Part shown: piece after piece, positions 33,501-42,157 of the stretch
Layout: every line of letters starts with the position of its first letter
How positions within the stretch are numbered: position 1 is the first letter of the stretch
Origin: an uncultured Eubacteriales bacterium
Lineage (GTDB): Bacteria > Bacillota > Clostridia > UBA1381
NCBI GenBank assembly: GCA_905199755.1
Contig: CAJKHT010000009.1
Coordinates: 1 to 51,082 of the forward strand
Direction: 5' to 3'
DNA: 51,082 bases
The notes under the pieces: generated by a model
What the model saw: the letters and a program-made list of their open reading frames with translations, nothing else
The model's database searches: none
Told to the model about the DNA's origin: nothing
Translations under genes and position numbers: made by a program

Positions 33501-34487
33501 ACGAAAATCTATGAAAACGAAAAGCTTAAAAACTCAAAAACCACCGAATATATCTGGTATGGGGACAAGGTTCAGTATGAGGAAGTCACGCAGAACAGAG
33601 CTGTAACACCAAGCGTAAACATGTGGGGAATGACCGGATTAGCGGCAAGGAATGATGACTTGTTCAGCAGTGACGCTCACGGCAATACCGATGCCGAATA
33701 TAGCGGCGAAACAACAGTCAAGAAATATGCCTATGACGCATACGGAAACGCAATAAACGATAACGGAGATGACGATAACCCTTACCGCTATTGCGGCGAA
33801 AGCTATGATGAGGAAACGGGCTTGTACTACCTCCGCGCAAGATACTATGACCCAAGTATAGGTCGATTCATGTCCGAAGACCCAGCACAAGACGGTACGA
33901 ATTGGTATGTGTATTGCGGGAATAATCCTGTGATGCGAGTTGATCCGAGTGGAAAAAAATATATTATAGATAGTATGGCTAAATGGGTATGGCAGCAGGG
34001 AGCAGAACATTATTTAAGAAATAGAAAAGGATGGTATTTAACAGCCACATTACTAGAATTATCAACGAATGATTCGGTGCAATGCTTTGAAGCTCATGAT
34101 GGTGATTATAGTGCCAACTTAATAAAATATAATAGTGATTTTCGGAAACAGGTAAATGACTATTTATGGGAAAATGGCACACGGTATGATTATTCATATG
34201 CATTCTTTACATTTACATATGCTTTTGATGTTTCGGGGGGAGATTTGGGTGCAGCATTACATAATGTTTTTGTAGCAGTTACAGCTGAAAGAAATAGTGA
34301 TGCATCATGGAATACTTTTATACAAGTATATGATACATTTGACTTTACTGAATTTAGGAATCCATTATTAGAAGATGACTTGAAAAGCATGTTTTTATGG
34401 ACTATGAATGATTTAGCATTTCTGGATCAAGCCATGAATGTAATTGAACCAGTAGAGGTATATATAGATTTTTATGATACATATTAA
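30549..34487 (+). CDS. RHS/YD-repeat protein, 5'-truncated by the IS, with polymorphic tip 1
   Basis: About 1310 codons of an RHS protein. Dozens of YD repeats (YDxxGR..., for example YDTLGRKTETENALG) build the shell that encloses a C-terminal toxin. The RHS core ends at PYRYCGESYDEETGLYYLRARYYD, GRFMSEDP and NNPVMRVDPSG near codon 1140, and the remaining ~175 residues are the variable tip, which I cannot assign. The N-terminus is missing: coding similarity starts exactly at the IS edge and the frame runs back into IS sequence with only a chance TTG/ATG. Export is therefore doubtful. A small membrane protein follows 13 nt later as candidate immunity. Confidence 0.82.
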   Translation, partial: SNQGGWQSEYNVAVKVDGELMCSYTLEKYTRGRYKLTEKVTNEAQKYYFYNDNKVAVQLPATMYADENYLLTLQEVANLTDNYSSEYTYELGGMAIEGNGSNGRKSFPRLKSRKDKGIVSNYGMSANEKVYEYDGAVGFTEYTMSETTVQTGAKTEYTSNVLRQITNKRSSLPDSDLTIETNYSYDKYRLLESYEQKTYNSSGSYSVTESYEHDEKGNLISHTDKFGTQRQYSYDDATSVIANIEEPISRYGYSSMRYTTNELDPNGSIIKTSIMDQIKNIAQTTEYTYDTYGNILSSKSLPAYMAEEIFEYTDDHANIKRLIKGDRVTAEYEYDNIGRKISETNALGQTTKYKYSFRGDLVEVINPDHTNTKNLYSSDLGSIYETNIYCDEKGPVKKETIDDFGRVTSVSEISVLESENTYNNQYNYEDFYEDESKFFDIFTLDGWQTKENIRYDSIGRVTEVSNVNGTTKYEYDGFNRIIKKINPDLSEQRIEYDDIERTRTVYDEEGNKTIEKYDAENRVISQTIFPNENTPVSNSFSYDREGQLAMIVDYNGNTTGYHYDTLGRKTETENALGERSYKKYASDMSYDAEYYFDGTVRQMNYYDEFGRLSAVTDEYFNVNTYAYDAGDNLIESIDKNGNSIRYKYNSRNAVTNISTNGAEKEYTYDEAGKTRAIESRRANSSGILDKENRIQYNYRRNGLVNDETDSRLDGMSRVTFNTQYNEIGFPTSFTVRKDTGQEIKKTKYTRDEMDRVSDIGQMASDVQNKNVGCEYYANGWLKKETLPNGYSNNYVYDGAGRMTELNRIDANGISALKYSYTYDNNGNRTGMVEIDKNGVQTVTQYEYDALNRLTKEVNGHSGNTTTYAFDAQNNIKEKKVSGAENYTESYIYTSENTAKYMSDRIIEVTRKTDDEILSRIYYYQEPNGNTYKKIVTNAYGEPTETTEYTYNSWNLLESAAVQKGNTKTDVTFKYDATNRRNGKITKIYENEKLKNSKTTEYIWYGDKVQYEEVTQNRAVTPSVNMWGMTGLAARNDDLFSSDAHGNTDAEYSGETTVKKYAYDAYGNAINDNGDDDNPYRYCGESYDEETGLYYLRARYYDPSIGRFMSEDPAQDGTNWYVYCGNNPVMRVDPSGKKYIIDSMAKWVWQQGAEHYLRNRKGWYLTATLLELSTNDSVQCFEAHDGDYSANLIKYNSDFRKQVNDYLWENGTRYDYSYAFFTFTYAFDVSGGDLGAALHNVFVAVTAERNSDASWNTFIQVYDTFDFTEFRNPLLEDDLKSMFLWTMNDLAFLDQAMNVIEPVEVYIDFYDTY
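33111..33835 (+). repeat. 725-bp direct repeat, copy 1
   Basis: By eye, this stretch is identical to 37659-38383 (offset 4548) and resumes after one mismatch up to 33851. It ends just before the conserved RHS core boundary, directly upstream of tip 1. Confidence 0.85.
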
Positions 34488-34500
34488 GAAAGGTAATATA

Positions 34501-34956
34501 ATGAAGAAAATAATTAAAACACTAATTTTTTGTGTGATAATATTTATTGTTGTATTTGTTGTTATATGTAGACTTATATCCCAAAACTATGAATATAGCA
34601 TTGGACGTGATACTCATAAAGCTTTTGGAAATAGAGAATATCAAATTCTAACTTATACATCTATGAACAGAGAAAAACAATACTGTTTATACAATTTTAA
34701 ATATAATGAAACAGTTATTAATGACTTAAATTCATATAAAGCTTATGGTAAATATATATATTTTTGTGGTGATAATGGTTTAGTATATATAAGGTTAAAC
34801 GCACAGAACAATAAAATTTTATACTATCGAGCAACAGGATGTAATTTAATAAATGTAGAGGAAATGCAAAAAAATGGTGACATTGAAGTTATTACTTCTC
34901 TCGAAGTAGCCTCTGAAAAAGATAGGTTACGATTTGACAAGTTACTAATCCAATGA
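34501..34956 (+). CDS. membrane-anchored protein after RHS tip 1, candidate immunity protein
   Basis: This 151-residue protein has one N-terminal membrane span (about 4-25, KTLIFCVIIFIVVFVVICR) and a soluble beta-rich remainder (YEYSIGRDTHKAFGNREYQIL, YIYFCGDNGLVYIRL). No family is recognised. It lies 13 nt after the RHS stop with AAAGGT before the ATG at 34501. The gene directly after an RHS toxin tip normally encodes the matching immunity protein, so this is the reasonable role; an outside-facing membrane anchor would fit a toxin met at the surface. It is AT-richer than the RHS shell, as tip/immunity pairs often are. Confidence 0.55.
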   Translation: MKKIIKTLIFCVIIFIVVFVVICRLISQNYEYSIGRDTHKAFGNREYQILTYTSMNREKQYCLYNFKYNETVINDLNSYKAYGKYIYFCGDNGLVYIRLNAQNNKILYYRATGCNLINVEEMQKNGDIEVITSLEVASEKDRLRFDKLLIQ

Positions 34957-34981
34957 TGTCAAGGGGACGGTTTTCTTGACA
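34957..34981. repeat. REP-like hairpin at a cassette joint
   Basis: TGTCAAG and CTTGACA enclose GGGACGGTTTT. The sequence resembles the short extragenic palindromes of TGTCAAG-GGGACGG type seen in many Bacillota. It starts on the base after the stop codon of the immunity candidate, and RHS coding resumes just beyond it. Confidence 0.6.
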
Positions 34982-36600
34982 CTATCTACCATTTCGACGG
35001 AACGCTGAAAAAAACATCATACGGCAAGCAAACTACAGATTATACATATAACCTTGCAAATATGATTACCGAAGTGAACAATGCAAACGGAAGCACACAG
35101 ATTTCCAAATACAGCTATACATACTATGTAGACGGAAATCAAAAGAGCAAGACAGAAAGCGTTGCGGGAACTAACAAGGGTACAACAAACTACACCTATG
35201 ACGGCTTGAACAGATTTGTTAGTGAACAAGCTCCGGACAAGACCTACAGCTATCAATATGACAGCTATGGCAACAGAAGTCAGTTAAGTGTTACGGGTGA
35301 TGAAAATTATGCAACAAGCTATACATACGATAAGAATAATCGTATGCGTAATCAGACCAAGACAGCCGGAACAGCAAAAGAAATAACGGACTTCTGGTAC
35401 GACCCGAACGGCAATCAGATTTCAAGCATGACCATATCAACAGGCGGTACAGGTACGGCAGGGGCAGGCATAGAGCTTGCAGGAGGCAACACCAACAGCT
35501 ACAGTGAATATGACAGCTGGAATCAGCTTACAAAGACAATGCAGAACGGTAAAACCGCAAGCTATACTTACAATGGCGATGGACTTCGTATGAGCAAGAC
35601 TGTAAACGGAACGAAAACAAGTCATATATGGGACGGAACGAATATTGCCGGAGATGTTACAAACGGAACTGTTACAAAGTACATAAGAGGTTTACAGCTT
35701 ATTTCTTCAAAGAAGGGCAGCAATGAGAGCTTCTATACCTATAACGGACATGGCGATGTTGTTCAGCTTACAAACGGCACAGGCAGCATAACGAAGCAGT
35801 ATAGCTATGATGCGTTTGGTGTGGAAATAGGCAAAGCTGATAATGACACAAACCCATTCAGATATTGTGGTGAATATTATGATACCGACACCGACAGCGT
35901 ATATTTGAGGGCGAGATACTATGCATCAACCACAGGCAGATTTATTACAGAAGACCCAATCAAAGACGGCACGAATTGGTATGCATATGCGGGAAATAAC
36001 CCTGTGATGTTCGTGGATCCAAGTGGGCTGGAAATGAAAATAGAAGATTATCATGATTGGTATAAGGAACAGTTAGATATTTTATCAGATGACACCCTTG
36101 AAATAGATGAGTATGGATATGTTTTAATAACGAACTATGTTGACAATCCAGATGCGGCAACAAGTTTAGTTAGAAGAATAATAAATGATTCTAAAATGTG
36201 TGTGCTTACAACGGATTTTGATTCTAATTTGCCATATGCCACATCTTATTCTAATCAAAATGAAGATGGTAAATTATATGGTGAAAGTGGGGGTACCATA
36301 ACAATAAATCCAAACATATTTAACATAAGTAAAGTCACAGTTGAAGGAGGAAAAAAAGAAACAGTACCAACATATATAGGGATAGCGCATGAATTAATCC
36401 ATATTCTCAGAGCAATGGGCGGAAATCATAAAAATTATCAAGCTACTTTTTTGGGTAAAAGAACAAATGCTGAAGAATTGGATACGGTTGGACTTAATTA
36501 TACATACAACAACACATATTTTGATGCCGGAAATTGGTATACCACAGAAAACTCTATTAGGGATTTATTTGGGCTTAAAAGAAGGGTGGCGTATTTTTAA
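34982..36600 (+). pseudogene. second RHS cassette (5'-less) with M91-like metallopeptidase tip
   Basis: RHS coding resumes in frame from ~34984 (YHFDGTLKKTSYGKQ), with a first Met at 35062. It holds YD repeats and the core PFRYCGEYYDTDTDSVYLRARYY, GRFITEDP, NNPVMFVDPSG. The ~195-residue tip contains IGIAHELIHILRAMGG (zinc-binding H-E-x-x-H near residue 443 from the Met) and AEELDTVGL, resembling effector-type M91 zinc peptidases. There is no signal peptide or shell N-terminus, so it is a silent tip cassette unless recombined onto a full RHS gene. The stop overlaps the next gene's ATG by one base, and a lipoprotein follows as candidate immunity. Confidence 0.7.
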
Positions 36601-37295
36601 TGATTAGGCATAAATGGATATTGATAGTATTAATAGTTGTTTTGATTGGAAGTATAACATCAGGTTGTTGGATACATGACAAATCAAATAAAAAACATGT
36701 TGATTTATTAATGTCCTTTGATATTGTAAGAAGTCCAACACAAGAAAAAACAGTTTCAAGAGGCAAAGCGATTATACAACTTGCTAAAGTTTTGGGAGTT
36801 TCAGACAGTTGGGCTGAAAGAGGAGTATATGGAACAAATCCTGCTCTTGTTGAAGCTTATTCTGACTATGCCGGATTTTCTGGGGATTATTCTGATTTGG
36901 AATTAGGATATATGGGATTGTGTTCGCATGTTATCTGCGGAGTTGATAAAGAAAAATATGGGTATCCGATCGAATTAAGACCTAAAGATTTCCTTACCAA
37001 ACAAGAGGCGTTGGAATATATGTTGTTTTGCGTAGAAGAACAAAATCCCGATAAAAATAAGAAGGTGCTTTACAGGGCAAGGGATAATAATATAATAGAG
37101 GTGTTTGATTTTATGAGTTTTACAGAGCTAAATTCTTATATAAGCGAGAAACAGTATAATAAGCTACTGTATAAATTGTTAAACCATAAAAGATATTTAT
37201 ACTTGACAAAAGAAAGAGCATTATATGTTGAACATGATTTGGATATTTATAATGATTCTGCAATCACATATAAAAAATTTTTGGAACAAAGATGA
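36600..37295 (+). CDS. lipoprotein after the M91-like tip, candidate immunity protein
   Basis: This 231-residue protein has a lipoprotein signal: basic MIRHK, a hydrophobic core (WILIVLIVVLIGS) and lipobox ITSGC with Cys23. The mature part is mostly helical, with EALEYMLFCVEEQNPDKNKK and a C-terminal Tyr/Lys-rich segment. No known domain. Its ATG overlaps the toxin-tip stop (TAATG), the strongest coupling in the region. Lipid anchoring on the outer face of the membrane would suit protection against an incoming metallopeptidase tip. The function is inferred from position only. Confidence 0.6.
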   Translation: MIRHKWILIVLIVVLIGSITSGCWIHDKSNKKHVDLLMSFDIVRSPTQEKTVSRGKAIIQLAKVLGVSDSWAERGVYGTNPALVEAYSDYAGFSGDYSDLELGYMGLCSHVICGVDKEKYGYPIELRPKDFLTKQEALEYMLFCVEEQNPDKNKKVLYRARDNNIIEVFDFMSFTELNSYISEKQYNKLLYKLLNHKRYLYLTKERALYVEHDLDIYNDSAITYKKFLEQR

Positions 37296-37486
37296 TGACT
37301 TATGATGCATGGAACAGACTGATGGAATTTAACGACAGTTTAGGCGAAACGACAAACTACTATTACTATTCGGACGGATTGAGATCAAGAAAAGTAGTCG
37401 GAATAGAGACGACTCAATATTACTATGATGGTGATAATGTCATAAATGAAATGATGAATGGTGTAAATTTTGCAACCAACCTATGA
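37292..37486 (+). pseudogene. isolated RHS fragment
   Basis: 64 codons of YD-repeat sequence (MTYDAWNRLMEFNDSLGETTNYYYYSDGLR split by Gly/Ser turns, then YYYDGDNVINEMMNG) end at a stop where another RHS fragment begins in a different frame. It has only a chance ATG overlapping the lipoprotein stop. It records an earlier RHS cassette joint. Confidence 0.6.
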
Positions 37487-39077
37487 CGGCGCGGGAAGAA
37501 TGACGGAGTTAAGCCGGGAAAGCGCAGACGGAACGATTGTCTTGAAATACAACTACAAGTATGATAACAACGGCAACAGAACAGAAATTCAAGAAATAGA
37601 CCAAAACGGTGTTCAAACAGTGACAAAATATGAATAGGACGCTCTTAACCGTCTGACGAAAGAAGTAAACGGACATAGCGGCAATACAACAACATATGCT
37701 TTTGATGCTCAAAACAATATTAAAGAGAAAAAGGTCAGTGGCGCGGAAAATTATACAGAGAGCTATATATATACGTCTGAAAATACAGCCAAATATATGA
37801 GTGACCGTATAATTGAAGTGACAAGAAAAACGGATGATGAAATATTAAGTCGGATATATTATTATCAAGAGCCAAATGGAAATACATATAAGAAAATAGT
37901 AACCAACGCATACGGCGAACCGACTGAAACAACTGAGTATACATATAATTCATGGAATTTGCTGGAAAGCGCAGCTGTGCAGAAGGGGAATACAAAGACT
38001 GATGTAACTTTTAAATATGATGCAACAAATCGCCGAAACGGAAAAATAACGAAAATCTATGAAAACGAAAAGCTTAAAAACTCAAAAACCACCGAATATA
38101 TCTGGTATGGGGACAAGGTTCAGTATGAGGAAGTCACGCAGAACAGAGCTGTAACACCAAGCGTAAACATGTGGGGAATGACCGGATTAGCGGCAAGGAA
38201 TGATGACTTGTTCAGCAGTGACGCTCACGGCAATACCGATGCCGAATATAGCGGCGAAACAACAGTCAAGAAATATGCCTATGACGCATACGGAAACGCA
38301 ATAAACGATAACGGAGATGACGATAACCCTTACCGCTATTGCGGCGAAAGCTATGATGAGGAAACGGGCTTGTACTACCTCCGTGCAAGATACTATGACA
38401 CAACTATAGGTCGGTTCATGTCCGAAGACCCGGCACAGGACGGATTGAATTGGTATAACTATTGCGGAAATAATCCGGTGCAGTGTGTAGATCCGAGTGG
38501 AATGTATGTGGTAACAGTTCGTGATGGTATTTATACTGATTATGTATTACCTAATGTTAATACTTATAGCACAGGAGAGTATTGCGATTTGAGAGCACTT
38601 GCGAGTATTGGATATGCGGGGGTGACATGGAATTCGTATTACAACGAAGGAATTTGTTGTCTTAGCTTTAATAAAGGTGATAATAGATATGAAATTCAAA
38701 TGAGATTTGACTCATTGGAAGAGGGAACTTATGCTAAAGTGGCAACGAAAAGAAATGGGGAATTTGTAAACAGTGATGATCCAGTAAAAAACATGTAAGA
38801 AAGTCAAGACGCGTTTTTTTTCTTAAAAAAAGACGAATATACTGATGGAATTAGAGTTCAAGCAAAAATATCGACAACGCTTTGGATGTTAGAACAAGCT
38901 CCCATATATGATTTTATTAAAATGACATATGATGTTGCCATTGATGTAAATGAAATGTATGGCATAGAGATTCAAGATACATTAGATTATTTGGCGCAAG
39001 AATCACTGATTACATTTTCGTGGGATTATAAAGTCCCTTCTTATGAGGATGTATTGCAAAAAGCTCTTGGAATGTGA
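37487..39077 (+). pseudogene. third RHS cassette with tip 3, two in-frame stops
   Basis: One frame runs from ~37488 to 39077, interrupted by TAG at 37635-37637 (the equivalent Tyr codon in copy 1 is TAT) and TAA at 38796-38798. It includes the 725-bp repeat, the core PYRYCGESYDEETGLYYLRARYYD and NNPVQCVDPSG, and a tip beginning MYVVTVRDGIYTDYV. After the TAA the same frame continues with DEYTDGIRVQAKISTTLW and MLEQAPIYDFIKMTYD to 39077, so the tip was probably ~190 residues before decay. The tip type is not recognised. A membrane protein follows. Confidence 0.65.
37659..38383 (+). repeat. 725-bp direct repeat, copy 2
   Basis: Second copy of 33111-33835 in the same orientation. It begins 22 nt after the TAG at 37637 and ends just before tip 3, so recombination between the copies would put tip 3 on the long RHS gene and skip that stop. 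Confidence 0.85.
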
Positions 39078-39094
39078 AAGTAGGTGTTTATCAT

Positions 39095-39610
39095 ATGAGA
39101 AAATTTATATATTTTGGAATTGTTTGCTCCGTGATTATGTATATCACATATCCATATCTTATGAATTGCGTTATTTGTGTGATAGGAGATAGTCGCTTTT
39201 TTTACAAATTCCCAGGATTTTTCCATGTTGCGAGTGCTATACTTTGTGCTGTTTATGTAATATATTTGATATTATTATTTATTTTATCAAAAAAATATAA
39301 AGCTAAACTGGCTGAAAAGCTAATTGGTTTTCTTGTAGGATTTTTAATAGGAGCTATCGGTACGATATTATTATTGATTATATGTTCTTATTTTAAATTT
39401 ATTGATAATCTAATAACAATAAGATATATACATAAAGTTGATATGCAAATCAATCATCATATGGACTATTTTTACGCTAATGCATATATACCTTTTCTAA
39501 ACAGCAAATTATTAAACATAGATATAAAAATGTTTTTTGGAGTTCTATTGGGTTCTTTGTTTAATATTGCTGTAGCGCATAGTATTACTAAGTTGAAAAA
39601 GAAAGTCTAA
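39095..39610 (+). CDS. polytopic membrane protein after RHS tip 3, candidate immunity protein
   Basis: This 171-residue protein has about four membrane spans (near residues 4-25, 45-68, 80-104 and 148-165) and short loops. No family is recognised. ATG 39095 is chosen for GTAGGTG 8 nt upstream; a GTG at 39074 overlapping the RHS stop is possible. It occupies the same place as the immunity candidates after tips 1 and 2, and all three are membrane-bound, which suggests that these tips act at or cross the cell membrane. Confidence 0.55.
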   Translation: MRKFIYFGIVCSVIMYITYPYLMNCVICVIGDSRFFYKFPGFFHVASAILCAVYVIYLILLFILSKKYKAKLAEKLIGFLVGFLIGAIGTILLLIICSYFKFIDNLITIRYIHKVDMQINHHMDYFYANAYIPFLNSKLLNIDIKMFFGVLLGSLFNIAVAHSITKLKKKV

Positions 39611-40048
39611 TGACAGTGATAGAAGCAGTAATAAAATGCGGTTAATATAAAACAATTGAGATAATGATGATGCATTCTCTGCAGCGGTACAAGAATCAAT
39701 ATTGATTTAATATGGAGGATTACTTAAGTGTAATTTCACATCTCATAAGATAGAAGTAACAGGTAGTAACAAAGTATATATTATCGAATATGACGAGCAA
39801 TTAGGTGAATATATTTGCCAAAAATAATTACTGCAAGGACTTAACAATCTTGTGTTAGAGTGGAAATGTTTATTAAGATTGCGATGTTTGCAGCAAGCTT
39901 GTATATACAAGGAATCGTGTTAAAAACAACACGATTCTTTTTTATGCCTCAAATCAATATACATAAACAGAAAAAAACAGAAAAACATCTTGACATTTCA
40001 GGAAAAATATGGTGTAATATAGCTATAAAAAACCAAGTAAAAATGATA
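39611..40048. other. decayed intergenic region with a terminator
   Basis: No intact gene. A short fragment around 39729-39825 reads SHKIEVTGSNKVYIIEYDEQ, LGEYICQK, then stop, without a start codon, probably the end of a lost cassette gene. A strong hairpin follows at 39912. Confidence 0.45.
39912..39943 (+). terminator. rho-independent terminator
   Basis: GAATCGTGTT (39912-39921) and AACACGATTC (39928-39937) form a perfect 10-bp stem around AAAAAC, followed by TTTTTT. It closes the RHS region. Confidence 0.85.
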
Positions 40049-40563
40049 TGCACCCCAAAAGTTAGACGCTTTTGGAGGTGCATATTTATATGGGCAAAAC
40101 AGGAAGAAAAAACAATAGTGCAGTATTTAAAATCTGCGTTATAATGGATATGCGGGAACACTATTTATCGTATCACAAAACAGTGCGAAAGCATTGGAAT
40201 ACATCAACGCATTCAAAAGAATGCAACTATATTAATACGGTTAAACGGTAGGAACGCATATTTTTAGAAGAAGGAGTCGAAGGTCTTATGAAAGAAAAAC
40301 GAGGCAGAGCTTGCGCAGCAAACGGAACGAGAAAAGGTCGTCCACCTAAGATTGAAAAGAAAGTTGAAGAAGATTTAATTGCCGAAAATCAACGACTCAG
40401 AATGGAGAATGAATACTTAAAAAAACTGAGAGTCTTAGTTCTTGCGGAAGAGCGAAAGAACGGGAAAAGGCGTTAATTATCGCTGAATTAAGGCAAAAAT
40501 ATCCGCTGAAAGATTTATTGAAGCTATCAGGTCTTACAAGAAGCACATTCTACTATTATCTTA
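40049..40563 (+). mobile_element. IS3-family (IS150-like) remnant
   Basis: The left end TGCACCCCAAAAGTTAGAC (40049-40067) is typical of IS150-group elements. orfA follows (40090-40476) with an in-frame TAG. A stub of orfB then reads IIAELRQKYPLKDLLKL and SGLTRSTFYYYL until 40563, where the element is cut off. There is no right end. Confidence 0.75.
40090..40476 (+). pseudogene. IS3-family orfA with nonsense codon
   Basis: The frame starts MGKTGRKNNSAVFKICVI at 40090 and continues to EERKNGKRR at 40476 but contains TAG at 40249-40251 in ...VKR-stop-ERIFLEEGVEGLMKEKRG. Relatives have Trp here (TGG), so this is a point nonsense mutation. The helix-turn-helix stretch before it is also altered. 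The C-terminal 62 residues (from ATG 40288) keep the IS150-type LIAENQRLRMENEYLKKL zipper. Confidence 0.7.
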
Positions 40564-40608
40564 TCTTAAGTTATAATAGAATAAAAACCTTGAAAGGAAA
40601 CTGATAAA

Positions 40609-41448
40609 ATGAAAATGATTACTAATGAACTTGTTAACAGCTTTAAATTGTATCTGTATGAAGAAGAAAAAAGCGACAACACAATAGAGAAATATATTCG
40701 AGATATTCGATTTTTCAAAGAGTGGCTGTGTGACAGAAAATTGGAAAAATCGGTTGTACTTGAATACAAAAAATATCTTTGTGAAAACTATGCTCCGGCG
40801 AGCGTGAACTCTATGTTATCGTCGATAAATGCATTATTTCTCTTTATGGATTGGCACGATTTAAAGGTTAAAACATTAAAAATTCAAAGACGGTTATTTG
40901 CAAGCAAAGAAAAAGAACTTACAAAACCGGAATACGAAAGACTTTTAACTGCGGCAAAAAACAAGAATGACGAAAGGTTATATTATTTAATGCAAACCAT
41001 AGGCAGTACGGGCGTTCGTATATCCGAATTAAAATATATAACTTGCGAATCAGTAAAAACAGGGCAAGAGGTTATAAATTGCAAGGGCAAAATTAGACAA
41101 GTATTTTTACCGAAAAAACTATGCGAAATGTTAAAATCATACATCAAGAAAAAGAACATAAAAAGCGGCTCAATATTTATAACGAAAAGTGGCAAACCAC
41201 TTGATAGAAGCTGTGTTTGGAAGATGCTCAAAGCCTTATGCAAGGCGGCGAATGTTGCTAAAGAAAAGGTTTACCCACATAATTTTCGGCATCTTTTTGC
41301 GAGGGTATTCTATTCGATACAAAAAGATATTGTAAGACTTGCAGATATATTGGGACACTCGAGTATAGAAACTACTCGCATCTACACAATCGAAAGCGGA
41401 ACAGAACACATAAAGCAACTGCAAAAGCTCGGTTTATTGCGGTGTTAA
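40609..41448 (+). CDS. Xer-like tyrosine recombinase
   Basis: This 279-residue, apparently complete recombinase has a SAM-like core-binding domain (residues 5-85: FKLYLYEEEKSDNTIEKYIR, SVNSMLSSINALFLFMDW) and the catalytic domain. The catalytic set is STGVRISEL (first Arg), the beta-hairpin Lys in CKGKIRQVF, HNFRHLFA (H-x-x-R), LGHSS and the nucleophile Tyr in TTRIYT. The length is typical of XerC/D-like and phase-switch invertases. GAAAGGAAACTG lies before the ATG. It is followed by a truncated paralogue and then by a segment bounded by perfect inverted repeats, so its likely job is to invert that segment. Confidence 0.88.
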   Translation: MKMITNELVNSFKLYLYEEEKSDNTIEKYIRDIRFFKEWLCDRKLEKSVVLEYKKYLCENYAPASVNSMLSSINALFLFMDWHDLKVKTLKIQRRLFASKEKELTKPEYERLLTAAKNKNDERLYYLMQTIGSTGVRISELKYITCESVKTGQEVINCKGKIRQVFLPKKLCEMLKSYIKKKNIKSGSIFITKSGKPLDRSCVWKMLKALCKAANVAKEKVYPHNFRHLFARVFYSIQKDIVRLADILGHSSIETTRIYTIESGTEHIKQLQKLGLLRC

Positions 41449-41495
41449 GGACAAATTCAAAAAAATCTGCTAAACACCCTTGACAAAATGTTTAT

Positions 41496-41918
41496 GAACT
41501 AAAGTACATAACCGTTTCTGCTGTCAAATCCGGGCAGGCAATAATCAATTGCAAAGGCAAGATGAGAACCGTGTTTTTGCCGAAACAGCTATGTAAAATG
41601 CTGAAAGAATATATCAGCCGGCACGGCATAACAAAAGGGTGTGTTTTCGTAACAAAAACAGGCAAACCTCTTGACAGAAGCAACATCTGGGCAGATATGA
41701 AAAAGCTATGCGAAAGTGCAAGAGTGTCAAAGGATAAGGTATTTCCACATAACCTCAGACATCTTTTTGCCCGTACATATTATTCATTGCAAAAGGATAT
41801 AGTAAGGCTTGCGGATATTCTCGGACATTCATCAGTGGAAACAACCAGGCTTTACACTATGGAAACAGGCGATGTCCATCGTATGCAGATAGAAAAAATG
41901 CACCTTCTGCGGTGCTGA
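41496..41918 (+). pseudogene. truncated paralogous tyrosine recombinase
   Basis: 140 codons correspond to the second half of the preceding recombinase: ELKYITVSAVKSGQAIINCKGK, MRTVFLPKQLCKML, HNLRHLFART, LGHSSVETTRLYTME with the nucleophile Tyr. The core-binding domain and the first catalytic Arg are gone. It differs clearly from its neighbour, so it is an old duplicate. It ends 4 nt before the left inverted repeat. An internal ATG at 41562 could give a 118-residue product, not expected to be active alone. Confidence 0.75.
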
Positions 41919-41922
41919 TATA

Positions 41923-41945
41923 ACATAATACGAATTATGTGGTAT
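41923..41945 (+). repeat. left inverted repeat of invertible segment
   Basis: This is a 23-bp arm, the exact reverse complement of 42158-42180. The arm contains its own dyad, ACATAAT and ATTATGT around ACGA (41923-41940), as expected for paired recombinase-binding half-sites around a short crossover. Confidence 0.88.
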
Positions 41946-42157
41946 AGTAGATACAATAAACCTAATTTCACATTTATCATTATAACAAAACCGATTAAAA
42001 ATGTCAATAATTTGTGAATATTTAGTCAGTATTTCGTCAATTAAGCTAAAAAACACATGACAAAATTGACCAATGCGATATATCTTTTTGCATTAGTCAT
42101 ATTTTGAGTAAAATTTTTCGAGTTTAGCTGTATTATGTATATGCTATTAAATTGTCG
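41946..42157. other. 212-bp invertible segment (promoter switch)
   Basis: The DNA is AT-rich and non-coding between perfect inverted repeats. It holds one full-consensus promoter pointing left at 41979-42007. Recombination between the repeats would flip it, putting the start point near 42131, facing the membrane protein and giant secreted protein genes. No comparable rightward promoter is seen in the present orientation. Confidence 0.75.
41979..42007 (-). promoter_or_regulatory. consensus promoter inside the invertible segment
   Basis: On the minus strand, -35 TTGACA (42007-42002), a 17-bp spacer and -10 TATAAT (41984-41979), with an extended -10 TG one base upstream. All 12 hexamer bases match consensus. 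As drawn it reads into the recombinase remnant in antisense. Confidence 0.88.
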
